Of a DNA stretch of 62,318 bases, positions 1 through 8,329 are shown in pieces. Position numbers and translations under genes: made by a program. The DNA is taken from positions 1 through 62,318 of the forward strand of contig CAYLNK010000004.1 of NCBI GenBank assembly GCA_964384675.1. The letters run 5' to 3'. The notes beneath the pieces are model-generated. The model saw nothing but the letters and a program-made list of their open reading frames with translations. It was not told the DNA's origin and did no database searches. Position 1 is the stretch's first letter. Each line of letters starts with the position of its first letter. This stretch comes from CAYLNK01 sp964384675. Lineage in GTDB: Bacteria > Acidobacteriota > Thermoanaerobaculia > UBA5066.

Positions 1-1435
1 CGTCGCAGGAGAGCGAGATGCCCGGGAGCGGCGCGAGGCCCAGGATCTGCACGCGCGCGACCGTCGGCGACCCGGGCAACCCGCGCTCGAGACGCTCGCG
101 AAGGTGTGGGAGGAGCACCGGCGCCGCGAGGCCGGTCCCGTGGAGCGCGGCGACGAACGCCGGCTCCCCGGACGGCAGGCGCGGTCCGACCGCGACGATC
201 CAGGCGTGGTGCGGTGTCGAGCCGCCGTCGCGCACGGTGCCGGTCTTCAGCGCGATGCCGCGCTCCAGGAACCAGGCGGCGTCCTTGCTCGTCGCGAGCG
301 TGCCATCGCGCGGCGTCTCTCGCAGCGCGTCGACGACGAACGGCGCTGTGATCGCGAGCCACGTGAAGAGACGGACGGCGGAGACGGGGGAGAGGCGTGT
401 GCCGCCGGTCAGTCCGATCCGCCCGGGCATCGCGGAGGGAACGTCCCGCATTCCGGCGAGACGCAACGTCTCGTCCCAGGCGCGGAACGAGCCGGTGTCC
501 GGCGGGACGAAGTCGAGGAAGAAGCCGTTGCAGGAGCGGGCGAGGGCGCGCTGCCAGGTCCAGATCGCGCCCGGCTCGGGCGGATCGGGGCAATGCCACT
601 CCGGTGCGTCGCGGGAAGAGCGCGGCTCCATGAGCGCGGGGACGAGAGCCACGAGCGACGGCTTCAGGATCGAGCCGGCGGGGACGTCGTCGTCGACGCG
701 ACCCTCGCGGGCGAGCGTCCGCTGCGAGACGCCCTCCACCAGGAGGAAGTCGAAGAGGGCGGGGATCGTGGGGCGCGGGGCGGCGCGGATCCGCTCGAAG
801 AGCTCCGCATGGACGAGTGAGGGCGCGAAGGCGCGGTCCCCGCACGCGCCCAACGTCTTTCGAAACCACGCCTCCCAAGACGCGTCGACGCCCGGCTGCG
901 AGAGGACGCGGGAGAGCGCCGCCTGGACATCGGGCTCGTGGCCGCGGACGGTGCTCTCGCGCGCGGTGAGGAAGTCGCGGGCCTGCGTCGCGAACGGGAA
1001 GCGCTCGTCCGAGAGGGCGCGCCGGGAGGCATCGCCGCTCGCGAAGAGCGCGAACGCCTCCGAGATGATCGGCGCGGAGCGCGCGAGGTCCGGACAGCGC
1101 GCCGCGAGGTAGAGGTGGGCCAGTTCGTGGAGGAGGACTGTCTCGGCGTCGGGACGCGCCAGGAGGCGGGACAGCAGGATCCGGCCCTCGCGCTGCCGCC
1201 CCGCCTCGCCCGGCATCGAGGCGGGGTCGGCGCTCTCGACCGTGACCGCGTCGCGGGGCGAAGGCGCGGGACCGTAGCGCGCCGACCAGTCGCTCCAGGC
1301 TTCCCGCGCCCTCGCCTCCAGCCGGCCTGCGTCCGTCGGCGGGACGTCCCAGCCGAAGCGGAGGCGCGGGGGCTCCTGCGCGGCCGCGGGTGGCGGCGCG
1401 AGCAGGAGCGCGAGGAGCGGGAGAACCTGGCGCAC
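1..1435 (-). CDS. DUF2300/YfaQ-like secreted protein with PBP-type transpeptidase motifs and an HExxH motif (partial, C-terminus beyond window)
   Basis: The frame starts at GTG 1435, the first start after the macroglobulin stop (which lies in the same frame), and stays open to base 2, giving 478 residues in the window. The N-terminus looks like a Sec signal peptide (VRQVLPLLALLLAPPPAAAQ). HELAH, a zincin-type HExxH, begins at residue 103. The three serine-transpeptidase motifs occur in order: SILK (SxxK) at Ser255, SCN (SxN) at Ser301 and KTGT at Lys397. Their spacing of about 46 and 96 residues fits the penicilloyl-serine-transferase fold. The position, last in an operon after DUF2135, DUF1175, DUF2138 and A2M genes, matches YfaQ (DUF2300) of the E. 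coli yfa cluster. The family name rests on context; the motifs are seen directly. It may modify peptidoglycan, or be an inactive penicillin-binding fold. The gap to the A2M stop is only 6 bases. Confidence 0.75.
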   Translation of the reverse strand, partial: MRQVLPLLALLLAPPPAAAQEPPRLRFGWDVPPTDAGRLEARAREAWSDWSARYGPAPSPRDAVTVESADPASMPGEAGRQREGRILLSRLLARPDAETVLLHELAHLYLAARCPDLARSAPIISEAFALFASGDASRRALSDERFPFATQARDFLTARESTVRGHEPDVQAALSRVLSQPGVDASWEAWFRKTLGACGDRAFAPSLVHAELFERIRAAPRPTIPALFDFLLVEGVSQRTLAREGRVDDDVPAGSILKPSLVALVPALMEPRSSRDAPEWHCPDPPEPGAIWTWQRALARSCNGFFLDFVPPDTGSFRAWDETLRLAGMRDVPSAMPGRIGLTGGTRLSPVSAVRLFTWLAITAPFVVDALRETPRDGTLATSKDAAWFLERGIALKTGTVRDGGSTPHHAWIVAVGPRLPSGEPAFVAALHGTGLAAPVLLPHLRERLERGLPGSPTVARVQILGLAPLPGISLSCD

Positions 1436-1441
1436 GGTCGT

Positions 1442-4400
1442 TCAGCGCTTCGCCGCGTCGATCCCGATCCGCCGGGAGGTGGTCTGTGAATGGAGCCCGT
1501 CGTCGTAGAAGTCCTGGAGCCGTGCGACGCCGCTCGCGAAGTCGCCGGCGTGCTGGGCGCGAAGGACGTAGCCCACCTCCCGGGCGCGGTCCATGAAGCC
1601 GTGGTCGAAGGCGAAGAACCAGCGGACGCGGTCCGCGCCGACGTCCCGTCGCGCGACGCCGGCCGCGCGGAGCGGCAGCTTCCACGGCGAGCCTTCGTAG
1701 ATCTTGTCCTCCTCCACCACCGAGAGTCCCGCGGGCACCTGGTCGGAAAGGACGTAGTACGACGAGCCCCACCAGCTGCGACGCGGCCCGCGCTCGAAGC
1801 GCAGCCTCACGTAGACGAGGTCGCCCACGGCCAGGCGGCCGGTGAGCGGGCTCGTCGCACCGGTCTTCGGGTCGAGCCGGAACCACTCGCGCGTCAGGCC
1901 GAGCGGCCCCTTCACCTCGGACGCGTTCGCGAGCGGCTCCTCCCACGTGACGCGGGCGTGGAGCCGCGAGCCGGCGGGAGCGCCGGAGACGACGAGCGGT
2001 CCGGTCGCACCGTCGGGGACGCGCAGCGTGAGGGAGAGACCGCCCGGCGTGCGGACCGTCGTCACCGCGCTCTCGGCGACGGGGTGCCCGCCGAGCGTGA
2101 GCCGGAGCGCCGCGGGATCCGCCACGTCGGCCTCGGAGGCGAGGACTGACGCCGTGCTCGCGAGGACGAGCGACGTCTCGAACGTGGAGCCGAACGTGGC
2201 GCCGTCGAACGAGGCGAGGAGGCGGCGCGCCAGCGCGCGCGCGTCGGCGGCGGGAAGCTGGCCGTACGCCTGGAGCGCGCGGCCGGCGACCGCGAGCGTC
2301 GACTCGACGCGGCCCGGATATGTGTCCCAGGTGGAGGCGAGCGGCGTCACGCGAGCGGGCTCGATCGCGCCCGCCTTCTTCACCTCCTGCTCCACCGCGG
2401 CGCGTGCGGACGCGAGGAGCGGCCGGGCGAGCGGCTCGAGGCCCTTCAGGCCGGAGTCGTGGAGCGCGAGGAGGAGGAGCGACTGCTCGAGGAGGGTGCC
2501 GCTCGCGGCGACCTTCTCCGCCTGGAACCGCAGGCGCGATTCCAGCGACGTGCCGGCGCCGGACGAGATCCCGAGCGCGACGAAGCGCGCCTCGACGAAG
2601 GAGAGCGTCACGGCGCGGGGGCCGTCGCTCTCGGGGACGCGGGCCGCCAGCCAGCCGAGCGCCTTCTTCGCGTCGATGGCGCGGAGTGGACCAGCTTCGT
2701 CGAGCGAGGAGAGGAGGAGGAGCACGACGGCCGTCATCGAGACGTTGCCGCGCCCGTCGCCGGGCCAGAAGACGAAGGAGCCGTCGGCGTTCTGGAGCGC
2801 CTTCAGGCGCGCCACACCGACCGCGGAGAGCTCGCGCGCGTTGCGCAGCGTCTCGCTGGGGTCCGACGCCGTCGCGCCCGCCAGGAAGCGCTTGCGCACA
2901 CCGGGCACGGGCGATGCCTCTCCCGCCGGCGCGCCGTCGCGTCCGCCGAGCGCGTCGCGCACGACGATCGCCGAGACCGTCTGGCTCGTCACCTGCTCCG
3001 CGCAGCCGTACGGGTACTGGAGGAACCAGTCGAGCGACGGCGCGAGCGCGGCGAGGAGGCTCGTCGCGATGCCGACGCGCACCTCGCGGGCGGTCGCGCC
3101 CGGATGGTCGACCGGGATCGATTCGCCCGGTGCGACGCCGAGCGAGTCGACGTGCGACACGGTGCCGGGGAGCGTGCGGACCGGCTGGTCGAAGGGCACC
3201 GGGTTGGCGCCGTCGATCCGGAGCGTGGCGGCGAGACGCACCTCGCCCTTCGGGTCGACCTTCGACAGGACGTACGTCCCGCGGCCCGACGCCTCGGCGT
3301 TCGGGGCGAGCGTGGACGAGAGGTCGAGCGGCGTCCTCGCGGTCACGCCAGCGGGTGTCGCCACGTTGACGGCGACGGCGTGCGGCTTCGCGGTGCGGTT
3401 CGAGACCAGGACGCGCGCCTGCGTCTCGTCCCCCACGCGGAGGAAGACCGGCGCGGCGAGGGAGAGCGTCACCGGGGAGTTGGTCCCGAACTCGGCGTGC
3501 CCCTCGCCGAAGCGGCCCGACGTGTCGGCCGCGACCGCGGTGACGTGCCACGTCGTCTGGTTCGCGGGGAGGCGGAACGAGACCGTCGCGCGCCCGTCGG
3601 GGCCGGTGGTGACGCGGGCGTTCCAGTACGCGGTGTCCTCCTCCTTCGGGTTCTTCTTCGGCTTCGTCGCCGCCATCCAGTAGTTCGGCGCGAAGCGCGA
3701 CGCGAGGCGCTCGCCGTAGCCGTAGCCCTGGAACTCGCGGCTGTAGAACGTCATCAGGTTGAGCCGCTCGAGCGGGTAGAAGAACTCGAGGAGCGGCGGG
3801 CGGAACTCCGGCGCGAGGTCGAGGACGGCCTTGTCGACGACCGAGAGCGACAGCTCGGCCTCCACCGGCTTGCCGGCGGCGTCGGTGACGCGGAGCGTCA
3901 CGCCTTGCCGCTTGCCGGGCGCCACGAGCGCGGCGTGCGGCGAGACGGCGACCGTCAGGCTCCGGTCGCGGGGCGGGATCCGGAACGTGAGCGTCCGCTC
4001 CACCCAGCCGCGAGCCGGATCGGGGTACGCGACGAGGCACGAGACGGCCGTCCCCCACGCGCCGGAGACCGGCTCGGTGATCCAGGTGGTGAGCCCGTCG
4101 ACGGGCTGCACGCGGTGCGAGTGGATGCGCCGTCCCGCGAACGTCAGGTGGAGACGTCCCTTGTTCGTGCCTCCCTCGCCCCACCCCTCGGGGAGGAGGA
4201 GGAGCGCGCGTGCCGTCTCCTTCGGACCGAGCACCTCGCGCTCCGGGAGGGCGACGAGCTCGGAGACGTCCGCCAGCGGCTCGCCCGCCTTCGCCGAGGC
4301 GACGACGAGCGAAGCCTCCGCGGTGGTGGCGCGCCCGGCGCGGTCCTTCAGCGTGACGACGACGTCCAGCTTCCCCGGCGCGTTCGTCGGCACCGGCAGC

Positions 4401-6259
4401 TCGAACCGCCCGTTCTCTCCGGTCGTGAACGGGACGCGGGTCGTGACCGGCGGTCGCCTGTACGGCGTGAGCGTGAAGGCCGCCTCGCCCGACGTCTTGC
4501 CGTACGGCTTGCCGGACGGCAGCACGGCCCGGATCGAGAGCGTCGTGGGGTGCGAGGGCGACGCGTAGACGCCCGACGCGCGCACGAGGGCCACCGCCTC
4601 GCTCCGCCGGTCGGCGAAGCTGCGGGAGAGGCCGGCGACGTTGCCGTCCGGGTCCTTCGCGAAGAGCTTCAGGAGGAGCTTGTAGTCGAAGTTGGGCGGA
4701 CCGGGGAGTGTCTCGGGAAGCGAGAGCTCGAGCGTGGAATGACCCGCCTCGTCGAACGCCAGGTCCTCCACGCTCGTCACGAGGTACGGCACGATCGCCG
4801 TCTCACCCTTGGCGTCCCAGCCGTACGTCGTCGCGCTGCCGCTTTCGCCGAGGCCGGCGTCCTCCACCCAGGCGGGCGTCTCGGCCCGCACGCGGAAGAG
4901 CTGCGCGCCGTACGTGACGCCCTGGGGGACGCCGCCCGCGTACCGCTCCACGGAGACGGTCGCCTTCAGCGTCTCGCCCGCGCGGAGCGTCTCGGCGTCG
5001 GTCGCGAGCTTCAGGAGGAAGATCGGCTTGACGTACTGCTTCACCCGGATCTCGCCCGAGTGCTTCGCCTCGCCGAGCGTCGCGACGACGCGGTAGACGC
5101 CGTTCAGCTCCTGGTCGCCGAGCGGCAGCTCGCCGCTGAACGTCCCGAAGCGTGAGATCGGGGCCTCCACGTCGGTGACCACGGTGCTGCCGGTGAGGTC
5201 GACCAGCTGGACCGTCGCCTTGGTCGGCGCGGGTGTGCCGCCGAGACCGCCGAGGAGACGGCTGCGTCCTTCGACCGGCTCCCGCAGGATGCCGCGGAAC
5301 TTCACGACGTTCCCCCGCTTGTAGAGCGGCCGGTCGGTGTAGAGGTAGACGTCGGGGAAGAGCGCGGTGGTGGGGAAGAACTCCGTGTCGATGATCGCGA
5401 CGTCCTTTCCGTCGCGCACCACCGCGAGGAGCTCGCTCCCGTTCACGTCGAGCTGGAGGACGCCGTCGGCGTCGGTCTTTCCCTTCGCCACGAACTTCCC
5501 CTGCAGGTTCCGCACGTCGACGGTGGCTCCGGGGAGCGGCCGCCCGTCGCGGCGCGCCACGCGGACGAGCGCCGCGCCGTCTGTCTGCTGGAGCTCGGCC
5601 GTCACGTCGTTCACGACGAGGACGACCTGTCCCTCGAGGTCTCCCTGGAGCACCTGCACGAGGTAGAAGCCGCTGCCGAGCTTCGGCAGCGAGACGGTCC
5701 TCTGCCGGAGGCTCCCGGAGCGCGAGAACCACCAGGCGAAGCCGGGGACGTCGAACGGCGCGGCGGCGTCCTCGGCGTCCGGGAAGAACGCCAGCTCGGT
5801 GACGAGCTCGAATCCGTCGGGCGTGGCGATCAGCTTCTCGGGTCCCTCCGCCAGCTTCGTGCCGCGCGACGAGAAGCTCCCGCCGCCCAGCTCCGGCGCG
5901 AGGCGCTTCCTCATCGGCGCGTCGACGGCGTCCCGCAGCCAGTCGAGAGCGAGCGAGCTGTGGTTGAGCCCCTGGAAGAGGAGTCGCGCGCTGTTCGTCT
6001 CCAGGCGCGGCTGGCGCCACGCGCGGCGGAGGTCGATCTGCTCGGCGACGAAGGAGTCGAGGTCTTTCGGGCGGAGCACGCGGAACGTGAACGGGGCGGA
6101 ATTCGTGTAGTGGACGTCCACCTCCGGCTGCTCGTTCGGACCGAAGTCGCGGCGGACCGTGAGGTACACCTCCTTGGCCTCGAGCGCGGCGGCCGGCGCG
6201 AGGAGGAGGAGCGAGGCGAGGGCGGGGACGAGGAGGCGCGCGGGGCGCGGGCGGGTCAT
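1442..6259 (-). CDS. Periplasmic alpha-2-macroglobulin family protein with CxEQ thioester
   Basis: 1,605 residues, the usual size for bacterial A2M. The start is ATG 6259, which overlaps the preceding stop as ATGA and is followed by a signal peptide (MTRPRPARLLVPALASLLLL, then APAAALEA). Upstream in-frame sequence is Arg/Pro-rich non-coding shadow. There is no lipobox cysteine. The N-terminal two thirds read as MG-type beta-sandwich domains. The thioester motif YPYGCAEQ lies at Cys1086 and is followed by an alpha-toroid-like helical region (about 1120-1400) and a receptor-domain-like end. In the family the thioester traps an attacking protease covalently after bait cleavage. Bacterial A2Ms from yfa/mag operons are described as usually lacking CxEQ while yfhM-pbpC types have it, so this combination is unusual. 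Periplasmic location is inferred from the signal peptide. Confidence 0.93.
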   Translation of the reverse strand: MTRPRPARLLVPALASLLLLAPAAALEAKEVYLTVRRDFGPNEQPEVDVHYTNSAPFTFRVLRPKDLDSFVAEQIDLRRAWRQPRLETNSARLLFQGLNHSSLALDWLRDAVDAPMRKRLAPELGGGSFSSRGTKLAEGPEKLIATPDGFELVTELAFFPDAEDAAAPFDVPGFAWWFSRSGSLRQRTVSLPKLGSGFYLVQVLQGDLEGQVVLVVNDVTAELQQTDGAALVRVARRDGRPLPGATVDVRNLQGKFVAKGKTDADGVLQLDVNGSELLAVVRDGKDVAIIDTEFFPTTALFPDVYLYTDRPLYKRGNVVKFRGILREPVEGRSRLLGGLGGTPAPTKATVQLVDLTGSTVVTDVEAPISRFGTFSGELPLGDQELNGVYRVVATLGEAKHSGEIRVKQYVKPIFLLKLATDAETLRAGETLKATVSVERYAGGVPQGVTYGAQLFRVRAETPAWVEDAGLGESGSATTYGWDAKGETAIVPYLVTSVEDLAFDEAGHSTLELSLPETLPGPPNFDYKLLLKLFAKDPDGNVAGLSRSFADRRSEAVALVRASGVYASPSHPTTLSIRAVLPSGKPYGKTSGEAAFTLTPYRRPPVTTRVPFTTGENGRFELPVPTNAPGKLDVVVTLKDRAGRATTAEASLVVASAKAGEPLADVSELVALPEREVLGPKETARALLLLPEGWGEGGTNKGRLHLTFAGRRIHSHRVQPVDGLTTWITEPVSGAWGTAVSCLVAYPDPARGWVERTLTFRIPPRDRSLTVAVSPHAALVAPGKRQGVTLRVTDAAGKPVEAELSLSVVDKAVLDLAPEFRPPLLEFFYPLERLNLMTFYSREFQGYGYGERLASRFAPNYWMAATKPKKNPKEEDTAYWNARVTTGPDGRATVSFRLPANQTTWHVTAVAADTSGRFGEGHAEFGTNSPVTLSLAAPVFLRVGDETQARVLVSNRTAKPHAVAVNVATPAGVTARTPLDLSSTLAPNAEASGRGTYVLSKVDPKGEVRLAATLRIDGANPVPFDQPVRTLPGTVSHVDSLGVAPGESIPVDHPGATAREVRVGIATSLLAALAPSLDWFLQYPYGCAEQVTSQTVSAIVVRDALGGRDGAPAGEASPVPGVRKRFLAGATASDPSETLRNARELSAVGVARLKALQNADGSFVFWPGDGRGNVSMTAVVLLLLSSLDEAGPLRAIDAKKALGWLAARVPESDGPRAVTLSFVEARFVALGISSGAGTSLESRLRFQAEKVAASGTLLEQSLLLLALHDSGLKGLEPLARPLLASARAAVEQEVKKAGAIEPARVTPLASTWDTYPGRVESTLAVAGRALQAYGQLPAADARALARRLLASFDGATFGSTFETSLVLASTASVLASEADVADPAALRLTLGGHPVAESAVTTVRTPGGLSLTLRVPDGATGPLVVSGAPAGSRLHARVTWEEPLANASEVKGPLGLTREWFRLDPKTGATSPLTGRLAVGDLVYVRLRFERGPRRSWWGSSYYVLSDQVPAGLSVVEEDKIYEGSPWKLPLRAAGVARRDVGADRVRWFFAFDHGFMDRAREVGYVLRAQHAGDFASGVARLQDFYDDGLHSQTTSRRIGIDAAKR

Positions 6260-7704
6260 GACTTCCTCCCGCCGGCCTTCGGGGCCGGCGCGGCCGGGGA
6301 ATGCGTGGCGGCGCGCATCCGCAGGGCATCGCCCTCGACGCGGCCGGAGAAGGCGTAGCGTGGGAGGCGGTCGAGGAGGTCGAGCGCGTCCTTCACCTCG
6401 GGCGGCGGCTCGCCGCTCTTCTTCTGTCGGGCCCAGCCGAGCTCCATTGCCGTCGAGAGGAGGCGACCCACGTTGAGGTAGGCGCTTCCCGCGGCCGGAC
6501 CCTTCCCGAGGCGCGTGACGAGCGTGGGCGGCAGCTGGCGGAGCGACGGCGCGCGGCCCGCGCACGCCTCCTCGATTGCGGCGATCGCGCCGGGGGACGG
6601 ACTCAGCACGAGGAGACCGGGGCACGCGTGCGACACGGTCACGGGCCGCTTCGTGCGCGTGAAGAGCGTCTCGAGCCCGGCGGCGTCGGGGGCGGGACGG
6701 GGCAGGAGGATCGCGGTCAGCGCCTCCTCCTTGTCGGCGACGAAGCGCGTGCCGAGCGACGCGAAGGTGACGGTGACGGTGCCGGACGGCGGCTTCTCAC
6801 GCACCGACTTCAGGTACGTCTCCATCGTGGCGGCGTCGAGAGCCCCCGGGTCGGGCAGGACGAGCGACGTGGTGAAGACGGTCGCGGCGGGAAGCGCGCC
6901 GAGGAGGCCCTCGTCGAGCGTCCCCTCGCGCACGAGGTGGCCTTTCCCGAGCGCCAGCTCGGCCCGCGACGGGACGAAGCGCGACGCGGCGGGATCGAAG
7001 TTGAACTCCGCGCGGAGGTGTCCCTCGAGGCCGACGAGCTTCTCGAGGACCGCCGAGCCGGCGGGGAAGAGCTGGCGGACGTCCACCTCGAGGAGCCCCG
7101 CCGGAGCGTTCGCCGACCGAGCCGCAGGCGAGGCGCATCGGAGAGAAAGGGACGCCGCCACGCGCGGGTCGCGCGCCACGACGAGGCACGGCCCCTGCAC
7201 GACGGCGGCCAGCTTCTGGAGCTTCACCGCGAGCGGCGTGACGGCCACCGTCACGTCGCGCCCGTCGGCGGTGCGGAGCGGTGTCGGCACGTCCGCGCCG
7301 GAGCGGAGACCGGCGAGGAGGAGCTTCACGGTCTCGCGCTGCGCCGGCGCGAGGTCCGGCAGCGTGACGCCGAACGGGCTGACGAGGTGCGGCGCGTCGA
7401 CGTACGCGAGGCGGGCCGGGTGCCCGTCGAGGAGGCGCGACGCGGCGAAGTCGAGGAGGCGGCCCTCCCAGGCGTCGCGTCCCTTCTGTCCGACCGCGAA
7501 GAAGAGCGGTCCGAGACGGACCATGGTGCCGCGATACAGGTTGCTCCCCTGGAAATCGCCCATCCAGGCGTTGCCGTTCACGAGGCGCTTCAGCGAGCCG
7601 GCGTCCGCGACGGTGATCTCGTATTCGGGGACGAGCGCGGCCGCCGCCGGATCGGGCGCGTCGCCGCGCAGCGCGAGGAGGAGGGACAGGGCCGGAGCGA
7701 GCAT
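6256..7704 (-). CDS. DUF2138-like (YfaA-type) secreted protein of the macroglobulin operon
   Basis: 482 residues beginning MLAPALSLLLALRGDA, which could be a short signal or anchor. The start lies one base after the DUF1175 stop, and its stop overlaps the A2M start (ATGA), so translation is probably coupled to both. I see no catalytic motif. The sequence has alternating strands and helices with two hydrophobic stretches in the middle and a basic Pro/Ala-rich tail. The assignment to DUF2138 rests mainly on size and on its position between the DUF1175 and A2M genes, the same gene set as the E. coli yfa and Pseudomonas mag operons, in which several products form an inner-membrane/periplasmic complex with the macroglobulin. 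Function is unknown. Confidence 0.7.
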   Translation of the reverse strand: MLAPALSLLLALRGDAPDPAAAALVPEYEITVADAGSLKRLVNGNAWMGDFQGSNLYRGTMVRLGPLFFAVGQKGRDAWEGRLLDFAASRLLDGHPARLAYVDAPHLVSPFGVTLPDLAPAQRETVKLLLAGLRSGADVPTPLRTADGRDVTVAVTPLAVKLQKLAAVVQGPCLVVARDPRVAASLSLRCASPAARSANAPAGLLEVDVRQLFPAGSAVLEKLVGLEGHLRAEFNFDPAASRFVPSRAELALGKGHLVREGTLDEGLLGALPAATVFTTSLVLPDPGALDAATMETYLKSVREKPPSGTVTVTFASLGTRFVADKEEALTAILLPRPAPDAAGLETLFTRTKRPVTVSHACPGLLVLSPSPGAIAAIEEACAGRAPSLRQLPPTLVTRLGKGPAAGSAYLNVGRLLSTAMELGWARQKKSGEPPPEVKDALDLLDRLPRYAFSGRVEGDALRMRAATHSPAAPAPKAGGRKS

Positions 7705-7705
7705 C

Positions 7706-8329
7706 TCAGGGCTCCTTTCGGGCGGCCGGCGCGGCGAAGCCGGCGTTGGGCGCGGCGAAGCCGGTCCAGCGGAAGACGCCGAGGAACGTCGGGTTGGACG
7801 GGACGGGACGCCACTCGGGCGGTCCGGCGAGGAGGTCGTCCACCCACACCTTCCGCACCGCGGCGTCGGGGCCCGCGGCGCCGTTGTGATAGACGGCCAG
7901 CAGGCGGTCGGGAGCGGTTCCGGGAGGACGGAGCAGCACCATGAGGTGGAACGCGTCGGCGGGCGGCTTCGACTCGTCGAAGTAGGCGAGGAGGTCGCCG
8001 GTCTCGACGCGTCCCCGCTCCACGCGCCGCTCGAGCGGCGTGAAGGAGCCGAGCAGCTCCTCGGCCTTCACGAAGGGCGCCGGCGTGCCGTCGCGCCGCG
8101 TCCAGAGCGGCACGCGAGAGCCGGTCGCCTTCCGGAAGAGGTAGCGCACCAGGCCGGCGCAGTCGCGCTGGCCCGGGTCCCACTCCGGCGAGACGCGCTC
8201 GGCCTGCGCCAGCGCCTCGTTCAGGATCCGGAAGCGGACGAGGTCGGGCGAGGGTGCCGCGGTGGTCGTCACTGTCTTCACGGTCGTCGTGGCCGCGAGA
8301 AGCAGCGGGAGGAGCGCAACGGCGCTCAT
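7706..8329 (-). CDS. DUF1175 (YfaT-type) NlpC/P60-like protein
   Basis: 207 residues. The start at ATG 8329 overlaps the upstream stop (ATGA) and begins a hydrophobic leader (MSAVALLPLLLAATTT). Residues 55-63 read RDCAGLVRY, which closely resembles the D-C-S-G-L-V motif around the nucleophilic Cys of NlpC/P60 cysteine peptidases. GDLLAYF at 111-117 matches the family's GDL[IL]FF strand, and DAFHLMVLL puts a candidate catalytic His at 128. Hence Cys57/His128 is a plausible dyad acting on cell-wall peptides. DUF1175 membership is inferred from these motifs plus operon context. It sits between a DUF2135-like and a DUF2138-like gene in a translationally coupled chain. Confidence 0.8.
   Translation of the reverse strand: MSAVALLPLLLAATTTVKTVTTTAAPSPDLVRFRILNEALAQAERVSPEWDPGQRDCAGLVRYLFRKATGSRVPLWTRRDGTPAPFVKAEELLGSFTPLERRVERGRVETGDLLAYFDESKPPADAFHLMVLLRPPGTAPDRLLAVYHNGAAGPDAAVRKVWVDDLLAGPPEWRPVPSNPTFLGVFRWTGFAAPNAGFAAPAARKEP

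Noticed and set aside
6260..6625. In-frame upstream extension of the macroglobulin gene
   Set aside because: It overlaps the DUF2138-like gene and is low-complexity; ATG 6259 overlaps the previous stop and begins a signal peptide.
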